Positions 11,391-22,206 are shown, counted from the stretch's first letter. The stretch is DNA of 64,000 nucleotides from Acanthosepion lycidas (GCA_963932145.1 OZ010599.1:43053232-43117231); one strand, 5' to 3'. Numbers and translations are program-made. Notes: a model not told the origin generated them from the sequence alone.

Positions 11391-11724
11391 TCACTTAATG
11401 CACCTAAGCTATCTGAAAGTTTAAATACTTTTGTTTCATCAGTTCTAGTTCAGGTTGGAAATTGGCTGATATATAATAGGGTTTCTCTAACCCAGACTTA
11501 TCACCAAAGTATTTTGTGGGGGAGGGAATCCTTTAAGTCAGGGGCTACAAGTAAGTGTTTTACACTAATGCATTTATATGAATTCTAATGCCCAGTTTGG
11601 AGTAACATTGGCTGATTCCCAGATTGGAAAAAAGCAATAATTTAAATAAAAAGAAATATTTTTTTGTATTATTTATAATAAAATTTTGACAAACTTGGAC
11701 CTTCATGCCCACAAAAAAAAAAAC

Positions 11725-11975
11725 ATAGTGTCAAGAGGATGGCTTTTCCACTTGACACTACTATTATTTTAACAACCTTCATTCCTCAGCATTTCTTTTC
11801 ACATTTATTTCATTATAAAATGGTAAATAATAAATCTTTATAAAAGGTAAATAATAAACATAATATTAGACTTGATTCACATATTTTTATAATCTTGTAA
11901 ATAAATATTGCTGAAGGAATGAAGGTCGTACAAAATAATAATGGAGCCAAGGGAAAAATTGTCTTTTTGACACAC
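11725..11975. repeat. Foldback of two inverted short repeats
   Basis: The left arm 11725-11795 (GTGTCAAGAGGATGGC ... CCTTCATTCCTCAGCATTTC) and right arm 11905-11975 (GCTGAAGGAATGAAGGTCG ... CTTTTTGACAC) are inverted copies at roughly 75 percent by eye. Confidence 0.6.
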
Positions 11976-12117
11976 CATTTTTTTGTAGTCATGAAAGTTA
12001 AGGTTCACCAACATTTTTATTTAGTAATATGTATGAAAAGTGAAATAGTATTAAGTGCTAAAAATGATGAATGGTTTTTGGTGTAATAATTAGCATACTA
12101 AAATTAGTTCAGTATTT

Positions 12118-12410
12118 ACATTATTCGGACTATTGTCCTCATCTTTGTTGCCATATTTATCACAACGTTTCGACCGTTGTACATACACTCCAGCCTTCTT
12201 CAAGTGGTTGGAATTTCGAACTGAACCCTTTATTTTGATCACTGGGGTAGACTGTTCTAGTTCCACGTGCCATGTTTGATGGATGTCATTTATCAGTTAT
12301 CTCCTGCTAATTTTCCCTCTGAAAGTTCTCCACTGCCTGAACTCACACTCTTTGGGTCTTGTCACTGGATCTAACCAACGCCTTTATCCACTGTGCCATG
12401 TGTCCTTGAG
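12118..12410 (-). mobile_element. tRNA-headed repeat with Penelope-type tail, copy A
   Basis: On the minus strand it starts with CTCAAGGACACATGGCACAG, followed by TGGATAAAGGCGTTGG (tRNA A-box-like) and GTGAGTTCA (B-box-like). It ends with a tail containing TTGAAGAAGGCTGG, ACAACGGTCGAAACGTTGTG and ATGAGGACAATAGTC. A full copy with target duplications lies at 19247-19543. It lies downstream, in the same orientation, of a Penelope-like endonuclease remnant. Confidence 0.75.
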
Positions 12411-12603
12411 GACATCTGGGTATGAATTTCTGGGTATTATAAACCTAATGTTTTCAGCAACCATTTTTACCAGTGTTCATATTGCAATTTTGCTGTTATC
12501 ATTGCATGTTTTTACCAGAGCTCATATTGCAACTTTGTTATCATTGCTTTTCTCTGGCACTCCTTATTACTGGTTCCCATATTGTATTTATTTCTATGCT
12601 TGG

Positions 12604-12965
12604 TCAGCTCAGGAGATTTTTGTGGCCTAGCATATTTGCTGATTCCTTAAGTTTACGAATTTTCCATTGGTGTTCCCTGTCTATGATCTCAACATGATCC
12701 CACAGGGGACGGTGATCTCCCTTCTCTCTCCATATGTGGTCAGCCACGCCTGATTTTTCTACTTCCCCTCGCGTTACAGCTTTCTGGTGTTCTTGAAGCC
12801 TTACCTTGAGGGGGTGGCCTGTCTCTCCTTTATATTCCTTTCCGCAGCTGCACGGGATAGCGTACACACAGTCTTTAGTCATGTTCTCCTCTATGGGGGT
12901 CTCACTCGAGAGAGATATCTGCGAAGTGTTGTCAAGCTTTTGAAGGTTGTCTTGATGTTATATGT
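12604..12965 (-). pseudogene. Penelope-like element, GIY-YIG endonuclease remnant
   Basis: The minus-strand frame from about 12960 to 12604 encodes a GIY-YIG nuclease module. VYAIPCSCGKEYKGETG matches the GIY-YIG core with the Cys pair usual in Penelope-like elements, and RLQEHQKAV supplies the Arg/Glu/His of the active helix. A Trp-rich end (HQWKIRKLKESANM) is also typical. The frame reads upstream of the ATG at 12882 (SETPIEEN...), so that ATG is not a start. No reverse transcriptase of this element is seen upstream. Penelope-like elements use this endonuclease with a telomerase-related reverse transcriptase to retrotranspose. Confidence 0.85.
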
Positions 12966-13079
12966 AAATACTGTACATAACACCTCATCTAAGAAATATA
13001 GACAGACTCTAAAATTAGTTCACATCATTTTCCAAGCATAGGGTTGCAAATGCTATTCTTGGACTGCCAGCTCCCCCTA

Positions 13080-13595
13080 CCATGGCAGTTTCTTGACAAA
13101 ATCTAAAGAAGGATCTGTAATGTAATTGATCCTAATATGCAGGGTTACAGGTAGTGAAAGTGACTGAGCATAGGGAGGATTGCAGAAAAGACAAAAAATG
13201 AACAGGATTAAAGAAGGTAGAAGGTGGTGATTGATGTTGCATTAAAATTTTTGAAGATTGTAGTTATCAGGGAAGCATGGAAAGGAGTTCCATTGACAGG
13301 AAGTGCAATAAAAGAAATTGTTAGAGTAGAAGTGGTGGTTGCATTTAGCTATTTTGACAGTAAATAGATGGGACCTAGGTGCCAATCTAGTAGCACACTT
13401 AAATTCATGTGGTCGGGGCACCAGGGATAAAAGCTTGTCAGAGCAGTTGCCATGAAAATATTTGTAGAAGAGATAGAGAGAAGCTCTGCCACGTCAATGA
13501 GAAAGGGACTGAAGTTGAGATGCCAGGTCAGGATCAATTACATTACAGATCCTTTTTTGGATTTTGTCAAGAAACTTTAGATGAATAACAGGAGT
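13080..13595 (-). mobile_element. CR1/Jockey-like LINE 3' end (family 2)
   Basis: Reverse-oriented copy of the segment at 51140-51545. Landmarks on the plus strand are CTTGACAAAATCTAAAG (twice, 13093 and 13563), TGATGTTGCATTAAAATTTT, and GGAAAGGAGTTCCATTGACA. The minus frame 13537-13349 gives a broken part of the reverse transcriptase end. Confidence 0.65.
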
Positions 13596-13794
13596 ACCTG
13601 ATCAGATATAACAGCACTATTCAATGCATGGATGAATGTTATTTTATGCATAAATAATATGACCCAAATTTTCATTCACTGTACATTTGGGATATAAGAT
13701 TACTCTCTGAAATATAAGTAAATGTTTATTAATATTTCTCTGTCAAAGGGAATGCATAATACACACATATGCATTATAAAGTGTGCACCTTAGC

Positions 13795-13925
13795 ATGGTG
13801 TAATGTTTAGCAAGCTCGTCAGGTTAGATTAGTTATGGCTGAAAAGTGAGTTTGATCCTCACTAGGTGCCCCTTATTTTCGTCCACATGCCACATCTAAG
13901 CTATTCTTAGAAAATAACCACATTC
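13795..13925 (+). mobile_element. tRNA-derived SINE (type 2)
   Basis: GCATGGTGTAATGTTTAGCA (A-box-like) and GTGAGTTTGATCCTCACTAG (B-box-like) are about 50 bp apart, followed by GGTGCCCC and CCACATCTAAGCTATTCTTA. The same unit is inverted at 31385-31520 and truncated at 178-240. Confidence 0.7.
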
Positions 13926-14544
13926 ATTAAAAAGAAAAAAATGTTTAGTCAAGTGATTTAAGGGACATAACTGCTTCCATTATAGGCACATCTCTTAATT
14001 TGATTTGGTTTTATAAACAAGGAAAGATCTACACAACTGATTGCAAACCGCACATAAGTTAAATAAATTTTTGAACCTGTACTCTATTTTTTTTTTCCAG
14101 ATTATCTGCAGAAGATACTGATTACCTTTATGGCTTAATCACCTATTAAAATCACTTTTCCTATTATTGGAAATTTTTATAGATATTTTATTTATTTTCT
14201 GTAATTATTATTTAGCTTGAAAAGATATTTATTGGTAAAGAAAGATTCCAATAATTTTGGTCTAATAGCTATTCTGTAGAAATAACTCCTTTTGTGAACT
14301 ACCAGTTTACCTACAATACTAAACAGGTAATTGATCTCAAAATGCATACCTCCTTTGGTGATGTCTTGCAGGTAGCTATAATATAGATGCTGGGAGGACA
14401 GCAGAGGAGGGATTGGGAGGAGGCAAGCATGATTATGTGACACTCACTATCTTATCCACATTTGATTTTTCTACCAACATTTTCACTAAACAATTAAACT
14501 AAGAACAGTTGTCTATTAAATGATGAAAAATTTTCACAGACTTT

Positions 14545-14579
14545 TGGAGTATGTTTTTTTTTTTTTTTTTTTTTTTTTG
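14545..14579. repeat. Poly-T run
   Basis: More than 25 consecutive T. Confidence 0.9.
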
Positions 14580-15465
14580 TCCAAATCTATAAATTTGTTT
14601 TGCTCATGCTAAATCTCAAAAAAACATTATATAAAATTAACTATTTTTTATCCATAACATTGAATGTGTTAAAATTATTCAATTTTTTAACAAGATAAAT
14701 CTCAAGCTGATATTAAAATTGCAATAAAACATTGTTGATTTATTTAAGATGGAATGATCTATTATGATATCTCTAATTTGTATTTAGATACATTATATTT
14801 ATTTTCAATTTTTCTAGTTGAATTGTTCACCTATATTGCATATAATCCATTATTGTACATAATTAAGTTACAATAAAATTTGCATTTTATATGAATATTA
14901 AATTATGAAAATTGAGATGGTGGCGGGGACATGGGATTCTTACAAAAATGTGCTTTTCATTGACAGCCTTGATTTCTGTAATTAAGCTACGAAACAACTT
15001 CAAAAATTAAATTTTGTTATGAAATTCTTTCCCTGTTATTTGAATCTGTTTTATTAAATCTTAAAAATATTATTTTGAATTGCTGTTAGAAAATTGTCAG
15101 TCTGCAATGCTTTTCTGCAAATTGTCAGTTTTGTAATTATTTTTTGAAAACAGCCATTTTCTCTGATAAAAATGTCTCTTTTCAAAATTAGAATAATATT
15201 ATGAATAATTTATTATTAAATTAAATTTTGATTATTAAATTTAAACTTGAGTCTATTAAATAATGTCTACATGTAATCGGATTAAAATTTTAATTCTATA
15301 TTCTGTACTTTAGAGTTTTGATATTTAAAAGATGTTTTGACCTTGTAAATTAGCTGCAAAAGGCCGCTTATGTGTGGCGAGTTTACTTTTATCCTAAAAC
15401 ATAAATAATGCTAGTGTACTACTTGAGTACACACAAGTTACTCTAAATTGTCAAATGAGGCTAAA

Positions 15466-15484
15466 CAATATCTATCTATCTATC

Positions 15485-15512
<28 letters not shown>
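15466..15512. repeat. (TATC)n(TA)n microsatellite
   Basis: CTATCTATCTATCTA runs into about 15 TA copies. Confidence 0.9.
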
Positions 15513-15515
<3 letters not shown>

Positions 15516-15521
15516 ACACTT

Positions 15522-15560
<39 letters not shown>

Positions 15561-15720
15561 AGCCAAACTTTGAAATTTGATATTAAAATGTCCAAACATT
15601 TAAATACATAGAAAACCACTCAAACATATTGTCTTCAGATGACTAACCTGTTTAACAACTTTCTTTTACTGACAAAAATGATAGATACCTCATCAAGGAG
15701 TGTATAGTTGCATATGTGTG

Positions 15721-15753
<33 letters not shown>

Positions 15754-16549
15754 AAAGCTAGCAAAATATATTTGTTACAAAGCACACACAAGAGGGCATT
15801 ATTATGGGAAACTATTAAAAGGAAGTTATCTAGATTCTTTCATAGGTTTTAATTGAATTATGGGTAAGTATTTCTTTTTATTGTTTCATTAGATTTATAT
15901 GTTAAACCACTCTAATCTTCAGTTGATTTGTGAATTTGATTCTAACGAGTAATTTGAAAGCTAACATTAATGATTCATTTCACTAATTCTGAAGCTTTGA
16001 TTTTTATGTTTAGCTATATACCTACCTACTTGTTTATCTACATACACAAATAATATGTCATTAGACCAAAATGTTCACTTTTCATTTGGGATATGGGAGA
16101 TTACTTTTTGAAATATGACTAAATGCTATATAATACCTCTCTGTGTTAGGAAATATATTACATACACATGGGCATGAAATGAAATAAACATTATGCAGTT
16201 TATACATCTTGGAAAATGAAACAAAAAACTAAAACATTGGTTCTTGACCATTTTTTTTATTCCATGCACCATTTTTGTGATCTTTCTGAATATTTTACTT
16301 TGATTGTTTGGCAAAAATGTGCATTGAAGAATTAGAATTTTTATAAAGAACTAATAGTATGGATCTGCCAATCTGTAGTCCTAATTCCTGAAATCTATTC
16401 CATCTCAGTGGTAATTTATGCTTTAAGTTTAATAAGCTGTGCATTAAATTAGTGTTTGAAATTATCTGGTCACAATTTTAATTACTAATTGATGTTCAGT
16501 TCAAATTTTGTTGTGTGTGTGTGCCCGCATGCGCATGTCACCAAATTTG

Positions 16550-16553
<4 letters not shown>

Positions 16554-16590
<37 letters not shown>
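16554..16590. repeat. (TA)n microsatellite
   Basis: About 18 TA copies. Confidence 0.9.
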
Positions 16591-16594
<4 letters not shown>

Positions 16595-16960
16595 GGACAA
16601 GATCTGACTATCTGTTCAATTTTTTATTTTTTATTGTATTTTACTAATGTTTGGATAAGATGTTATATATTGATATCAAAGCCATTATACATAGCATGAC
16701 TTTAGAATAATTTGAATCTCAATACTCTTAAAAAAAAAACAAAAAAAAACAATACACACATGTAACTAATAAAATCTTCTCTACCACACTGAAACCACAC
16801 AGTTTTTGGTAATGACTGAAATGCTTGAACATAGTGGAGCAAAAATAGATCAAAACATGAATTACAGACAGTAGCCACAATTTTGATCCCTATATATCTC
16901 TTATTTGAAAATTGGACAAATCCAATAAAAAGAAAAATTTACAAATAAACTTTGTCAGTT

Positions 16961-16996
16961 GACACACACACACACACACACACGTGTGTGTGTGTT
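16961..16996. repeat. (CA)n-(GT)n microsatellite
   Basis: About 11 CA copies pass through CGTG into about six GT copies, forming a self-complementary tract. Confidence 0.9.
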
Positions 16997-17459
16997 GGAA
17001 TGTTTTTAAAGTTATGGAACCATTACATTAGGCCGATTCTACTTTCTTGGTGTACAAAACATAATTTCTGCCAATCATTTTTGCTGCAGGAGTTGCATAA
17101 AAAATGGGAAAATTTCCAACATTTTTATGCCATAAAACACAGAAAAATAGTTTGTACATGAAGTTACATAACAAGATTTACATGAATAAAAATTTAAAAA
17201 AAACAAAACAACAACACTAAGTTATATTGGTAGAGATTCCATTCCTGGTTTAGAAATAGTTGTCTGTCTCCTAGACTGGTTGCTGACCAAGGCGAGAGAG
17301 TTGCTTTTCACTGCTAGACAGGTCGGTGGAAAAGTGAATTCTTGCTTTTCCTAATGAGTGCAGCAACAAAAAAACAACATTTTTATGTTTCTTTTCCATT
17401 CCGGATGTAGGCAATCATGGCTCTCCATAACTTTCTATCCTTTGTAGCTCTTAGTAATA

Positions 17460-17542
17460 TTAGGTTGGTGCAAAAAAAAAAAAACAAAAAAAAATGTCGT
17501 TTTTTAACGTCAAAAACCGACATTATTTTTGCACCAACCTAA
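17460..17542. mobile_element. Mariner-type palindromic MITE, copy 3
   Basis: TTAGGTTGGTGC at the left and GCACCAACCTAA at the right, flanked by TA on both sides. The left arm has been expanded by an A-rich stretch. Confidence 0.9.
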
Positions 17543-17818
17543 TATTTGTCTTTTAAATATCCTTCCTAATCCCTGTGCTGCCATCCATTTGCACAAGCTC
17601 ATAAGGTGGTTACTTGCTGTTTCTCTCTACCTCTCATGCCTTCAATGTCCTGTGAGTGTCAAATTCTCCAAGACTTCTTTTCTCATTATGTGCCCTAGAA
17701 ATCTCAAATGATTTCTTATTCTAATTATAAGTGTTCTTTTTGTTTGCATTTTCTTTAAAATTTCCTCATTAGTCACATGTTCAGTCCATGATCTTCTCAG
17801 TATTCTTCTGTAGAGCTA

Positions 17819-17922
17819 TTAGGTTGGTGCAAAAATAATGACGTAATAATGTCGTTTTTTGATGTATTTTTTAACGTCAAAAAAAACAACATTATTACGT
17901 CATTATTTTTGCACCAACCTAA
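17819..17922. mobile_element. Mariner-type palindromic MITE, copy 4
   Basis: 104 bp. Arms TTAGGTTGGTGCAAAAATAA then TGACGTAATAATGTCG with TA on both sides (17817-17818 and 17923-17924). Inserted within a LINE. Confidence 0.93.
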
Positions 17923-17951
17923 TACATTGCCTCAAGTCTCCTCTTCATCTG

Positions 17952-18349
17952 TGCTTACGGCCATATCACGTTGAGACAACCACTGAATTTAAGTAACATC
18001 GAGCATGGTCAGTACATAGATGGATGATTGCTTGAGAATACCCGGGGCTGTAAGCTTCGATGTGTAGGTGATATAATTGATAATGGCTTGAAATTTTGAA
18101 TTGGTGAGCTGAGTTCCAATTTCAGTTAGGTTTGTTATATTCACTTGTTTGCAAATACCCTTAGGAAAGGTATGAATCCACCTATTCTCACCACAACTAT
18201 GGTTTAATTAGTAAAACTTGTATCATTAAATCATTATCTCAAAAAAAAAAAAAAAAAATTCTCACTATGTAATAATACTTTCTGGCTTTAAATAACCTGC
18301 AAAGCGATAGACAATGCATCAATCAATCATCATCATCATCATCATCATC
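17952..18349 (+). mobile_element. 5S rRNA-headed composite SINE, copy 2
   Basis: 5S-like head 17953-18056: GCTTACGGCCATATCACGTT, then TTTAAGTAACATCGAGC, GGATGATTGCTTGAGAATAC and GCTGTAAGC. About 16 bp of the 5S loop A-B region is missing. The tRNA-like body is 18070-18240, followed by a poly-A (18241-18258), a tail with TTTAAATAACCTGCAAA, and an (ATC)n run. The flanking LINE sequence resumes at TCATCTGT, which also stands before the 5S head: a probable target duplication of about 8 bp. Confidence 0.85.
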
Positions 18350-18549
18350 TGTAAGGAGATTGTTCAGCATTTACTACACTATAAGAGGATTGATCTTACA
18401 TAACAGTTTTTCGTTGTTTCTAATGAATTAGAAATGATTCCATTTTTTGTGCCAGTAACCATAATGCCACTCTTTACCATCATTTTGCAAGTAGAAGAGG
18501 AAAATTAAATTAATTGTGAATATTTTGTTTCAAATTTGGATTCTTCTAT

Positions 18550-19140
18550 ATGCCGTGTTCTTTCAAGACATTGATGATCATGGCTCTCCACAATTTCCTG
18601 TCCTTTGTAGCTCTTTATAAATTTTGTCTTTTTGCTATCTCTCCTAAACTCTGATCTACCGTCCATTCACTCAGGCTTGCCAGGTAGGTCATGTGTTGCT
18701 TTCTCCTGTCTCTGTCCTGTGAGTATCAAATTTTTCAATCCCTCTTTCCTCATCATGTACCCAAGAAATTTCAACTTCCTATTCCAGATGTTATTTATAA
18801 GTGTTCTTTTTGTTTACATTGTCTCTAGAATTTTATTGTTATTTACGTGTTCTGTCTATGGTATTCTTGGCATCCTCCTGTAGAACCACATTTCTGTTGC
18901 TTCAAGTCTCTTGTTTATCTATGAGGAGATTGTTCAGCATACACTGCCATATAAAAAGACTGATATTATATAACAGTTCAGTATTTTTTTTTTTTTTGTT
19001 TCTTAGTACTTTGCTTAGCTTTTGGAAGGCATCTTTGACTATCTCAATGCGCTTTCAAATTTCACTACTGCACTTTTCAATTTCTGTTAAAACATTTTCC
19101 CAGATATTTAAATTTTTGTAATTGTTTGATTTTGGTATCT
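18550..19140 (-). mobile_element. LINE reverse transcriptase 3' fragment (family 1)
   Basis: TGCCGTGTTCTTTCAAGACA ... CATGGCTCTCCACAATTTCC ... GAGATTGTTCAGCATACA matches the copies at 10855 and 39225. The minus strand encodes a broken C-terminal reverse transcriptase segment with KLSKVL- and YIISV-like phrases. Confidence 0.7.
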
Positions 19141-19149
19141 CCAATTTGA

Positions 19150-19640
19150 TATCACATAACAAGTCAGTACTCTTTTCTTTGTATCTAACAATATTTTTTT
19201 TTTGTTTCTTAATACTTTGCTTAATTTTTGGAAAGCCTCTTTCACTGTATTTACATTATGCGGACTATTGTCCTCATTTTTGTCACCATATTTATCACAA
19301 CATTTCGGCCGTTGTACACTCCGGCCTTCTTCAGGTGGTTGGAATTTCGAACTGAACCCTTTATTTCGATCACTGGGGTAGACTGTTCTAGTTCCATGTG
19401 CCATGTTTGATGGATGTCAGTTATCTCCTGCTAATTTTCCTCTGAAAGTTCTCCACTGCCTTAATCGGGTATTGAACTCACACTCTTTGGGTCTGTCACT
19501 GGATCTAACCAACGCCTTTATCCACTGTGCCATGTGTCCTTGAGCCTCTTTCACTATCTCAATGCATCTTTGGATTTCTGGGTCACACTTTCCATCATCT
19601 GTTAAAATGCTTCCCAGATATCAGTGTCTCCAATTTGGAA
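19150..19640 (-). mobile_element. LINE fragment (family 1) carrying a SINE insertion
   Basis: 19150-19246 (AACAAGTCAGTACTCTTTTC ... GGAAAGCCTCTTTCAC) continues at 19544-19640 (CCTCTTTCACTATCTCAATG), with the repeat of 19247-19543 between the two halves. It partly repeats the block just before it, so two truncated LINE copies lie in tandem. Confidence 0.65.
19247..19543 (-). mobile_element. tRNA-headed repeat with Penelope-type tail, copy B (target duplication)
   Basis: Full copy. On the minus strand the head CTCAAGGACACATGGCACAG and the B-box-like GTGAGTTCAATACCCG are followed by the tail CCTGAAGAAGGCCGG ... CGGCCGAAATGTTGTG and ATAATGTAAAT. The direct repeat GCCTCTTTCACT flanks it (19235-19246 and 19544-19555), so it arrived as one unit by target-primed insertion. 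Confidence 0.85.
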
Positions 19641-19789
19641 TTTGCATCCATGAATTATGTTTTCTTGCAATTGTTGCTATGTGTTATCTAGGATAGAATG
19701 TTTTACCTCTTTTTCTTAATCACCCAATCAACAGATATTAATAGCTATTTAGAATAGGATACATTTCATTCTTTATCAAGAATATTTGT

Positions 19790-19990
19790 AGGGAATTGAT
19801 AAATTCTCTTTGTAACAGTTAAATGTAACTGTGTCTTCTATTCCAACAGCTTCTTCTCTGATACTTCTCAACAGTGGAACTTCCTTTCTCTTACTTGCTT
19901 CTCTGATAATTATAATCTTCAAAAATTTAAATGTAATGTCAGTCGACATCTGATGAGGAATGTGAATCAGATGAAACTTAGTAACATTTG
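19790..19990 (+). mobile_element. CR1/Jockey-like LINE 3' fragment (family 2)
   Basis: TTCTATTCCAACAGCTTCTT, CAACAGTGGAACTTCCTTTC and AAAAATTTAAATGTAATGTC are shared with 8490-8935 and 51140-51545. Confidence 0.6.
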
Positions 19991-20585
19991 TCTTTTTATC
20001 ATCCCTCCCACTCTCAGTTCTACTATCCATTCACACAAACCATTCAAATAAGTGGTCCACTGCTTCCCACTTTCTATTTTGCCTTTGTTATGCCCTGTGA
20101 GTGCTAAATTCTCCTGATCTTTCTATCCTCATTAAGTGTTCAAGAAATGTCAACTCACTCTCTGATTCTGAGTTTAAGATTTTTTTTTTTTGTTTGTTTG
20201 TTTGTTTTTTTGTTTGTTTTTTTGTTTGTTTTTTTGTTTTTTGTTTTTATTTTCCTTAAGACTTTTTCATTTCTTATGCATTCTTGCCCATGGTATTTTC
20301 AGCATCCTTCTGAAGAACCACATTTCTGTTGCCTCAATTTTCTTTTTCATTTTCTCTTGTCTGCATTTAATGCTTATATAGGAGGATTGATATTACATAA
20401 CAGTTCAGCACTCTTTTTTGGTTCCTAATGAAATGTTCTGTTTTTTTACTACTTTGCTTAGCTTTTGGCATGCATCTTTTGCTATTCCAATGTGCATTTG
20501 GATTTTGGTATTGATTTCCCATTCTCTGTTATAATACTTTTCAGATATTTAAATTTCTGTAGTTGTTTGATTTCAAATAATAATC
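19985..20585 (-). mobile_element. LINE fragment (family 1)
   Basis: Continues the family-1 landmarks: CTATCCATTCACACAAAC, GCCCTGTGAGTGCTAAATTC, GAAGAACCACATTTCTGTTG, AGCTTTTGGCATGCATC. It carries a (TTTG)n-rich T stretch at 20178-20245. Confidence 0.6.
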
Positions 20586-20614
20586 TGCATCTTGGGTTTT
20601 CTTCTCTTACTGAC

Positions 20615-20830
20615 AATCAGTGTCACCTTACATTGATGACATATAATAATAAAAAGAACTTTGTTAAGTTTTGCTTACTATATTTAATTATATCTTACTA
20701 TAAAATAATATTGTTATACTATTTTTTTATACTATACAATCAGTGTCTTCTTACATTGATGACACATAACTAATAATAAAAAGAACTTGCTTAAGTTTTG
20801 CATACTATATTTAATTATTTTTCGACTATA
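20615..20830. repeat. Local direct duplication, about 75 bp unit
   Basis: CAGTGTCACCTTACATTGAT ... ACTATATTTAATTA at 20609-20690 is repeated as CAGTGTCTTCTTACATTGAT ... at 20740-20820. Small differences show it is not recent. Confidence 0.8.
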
Positions 20831-21304
20831 TTTATTTACAGATAATATTTTCAAAATTATCCCCCAAAAATTAAGGAAAAAAATTTATTTTTTAAATATA
20901 CAAAAAAAATGTTTTAATGATTCGGTCAGAGAGGAAATCTTGTTAGAATGTTGTTCTTTAGTGCATATTCTTTTTACTTTTATAATTCTGAACAAAAACC
21001 GTTTAATATTTTGTCAACACTTGCAGCTCTAACCCTAGCAATAAAACTAAATTATGTATATAGTTTTCAATGGTCAAATTTGCATTCGTTTGTTTTTTTT
21101 AATAGGAGTAGGCGGTGGAAAATTGTTTCATATAAAAGTGGGCAATGTCATAAAAAGATTGCGAACCCCTGATTTAATGAAATTGTGAAATCTTTGTATT
21201 TGTGCTTGACTGCATAATGTCCAAAGATAACAAAATATCTAATAAATTTTAGTTTGTTTTCTAACTTATTATTTATTTATACATTTTTTATATAATTTTT
21301 TTTA

Positions 21305-21760
21305 TACAATTGGTCATCTCTGGTATGATGACAAACTTCATCTGGCAGCAAAGCCTCTGATTGGGAGGTTTTGAGGAGTGTGGAAGCATCTCTTAATTGC
21401 TGTTGTTCCCAGGTTCACCCTGACCTGGTGTGGTAGCACCTGTTAGAGTCCCAGCTATGAGCAAATTGTTAACCTCCAAACTATGAAAGTATAAAAAAAA
21501 TTATAGTAAAATTACTAGTAATACATTTTTTATAGTAAAAAAAAAAATTACTAACAATACATTTTTGTAAAAGAAGTAATGCTCCTAAGAAAATTAAATT
21601 TCAGCATTAAATGACCCATAAGGAGTTGATATGCCACTAAACAAACTATACTATTGAATTTACACACTACATTTTATATTTTTATCCATGTGTTTTTAAC
21701 TGTGTAAAGTGTTGCAAGTGTTCATTATTATACTTTTGTAAATTGGACTTTTTCCTGATT
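21305..21760. repeat. Dispersed repeat X, copy 1
   Basis: CTGGTATGATGACAAACTTC, CAAAGCCTCTGATTGGGAGG and TTAATTGCTGTTGTTCCCAGG are shared with 22425-22985 and 47275-47765. It ends in short units of the form ACTA(G/A)(T/C)AATACATTTTT. I do not recognise the family. The exon at 21771 follows almost at once. Confidence 0.65.
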
Positions 21761-21770
21761 TTGTTTGTAG

Positions 21771-22206
21771 GTTGCTGTGACTATTTACTGGTTAGGTCGT
21801 GTTGCTACAGCATCAAATTTCGAAGGCCCACAGCTCGATTTCAATGCTTTTTCTGGACTTTTTGAGCACCACCATGTGAACCTGATTCCTGAGAAAACTT
21901 CTGTGTACTCCAGCTACTGGGAGAATAAACGTCTGCAGTCAAACCATACCACAAAACCAGGAATCATTCATGAAGAAAGAACTCCAAAGGACCACGACGA
22001 TCAACACGCAGGAGACAGTTCATATGAATCCATTGGATCTAAAGGATCAGATGATACTCACAGTGTAGGTAGTGGTGATGGGATGCTTGTAAACTCTGAC
22101 ATGTATCCACTTCGATCAAGCACATCATCTCTGAATAAGGCCAATAAGGTCTATTCTGGTAATCTGGAAAATGACATGTACCATAGTACTCCAAATATTT
22201 ATCAAG
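21771..22206 (+). CDS. LIMCH1: Exon: end of CH domain plus Ser-rich linker
   Basis: A 436-nt exon (145 codons plus one base) between TTTGTAG and AAG|GTAAGC. Residues 4-10 read TIYWLGR and residues 19-24 GPQLDF, followed by AFSGLF; these are the last conserved helices of the LIMCH1/LMO7-type CH domain, which belongs to the actin-binding CH superfamily. After about residue 35 the sequence turns polar and low in structure: acidic/His stretches (KDHDDQHAGD), then Ser-rich runs (SKGSDD, SVGSGDG, RSSTSSLN) that look like phosphorylation-rich linker. The frame is fixed by both neighbouring exons, so the first in-frame GTG or ATG here is not a translation start. Confidence 0.95.

Larger units (their letters stand above)
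13926..17394. other. Intron, mostly AT-rich and unassigned
   Basis: It holds microsatellites (see separate entries) and long T runs at 15525-15556 and 15722-15752. I see no exon, LINE or SINE with confidence. 17215-17345 is a richer-GC patch (CTAGACTGGTTGCTGACC) that may be another SINE. Confidence 0.4.
17395..18440 (-). mobile_element. LINE fragment (family 1) split by two MITEs and a 5S-headed SINE
   Basis: The LINE pieces 17395-17457, 17545-17816, 17925-17951 and 18340-18440 read on in the same order as the uninterrupted copy at 18550-19100 (CATGGCTCTCCA, CCTGTGAGTGTCAAATT, TTCTGTAGAGC, CTCAAGTCTC, GAGATTGTTCAGC). The insertions are dated by this nesting: the LINE first, then the others. 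Confidence 0.75.

Noticed and set aside
12283..12630. 115-codon + frame opposite the Penelope remnant
   Set aside because: Shadow of the repeat and endonuclease on the other strand.
17953..18056. A functional 5S rRNA gene
   Set aside because: Internal deletion, mutated promoter boxes, no terminator context, and fusion to a tRNA-like body; it is a SINE head.
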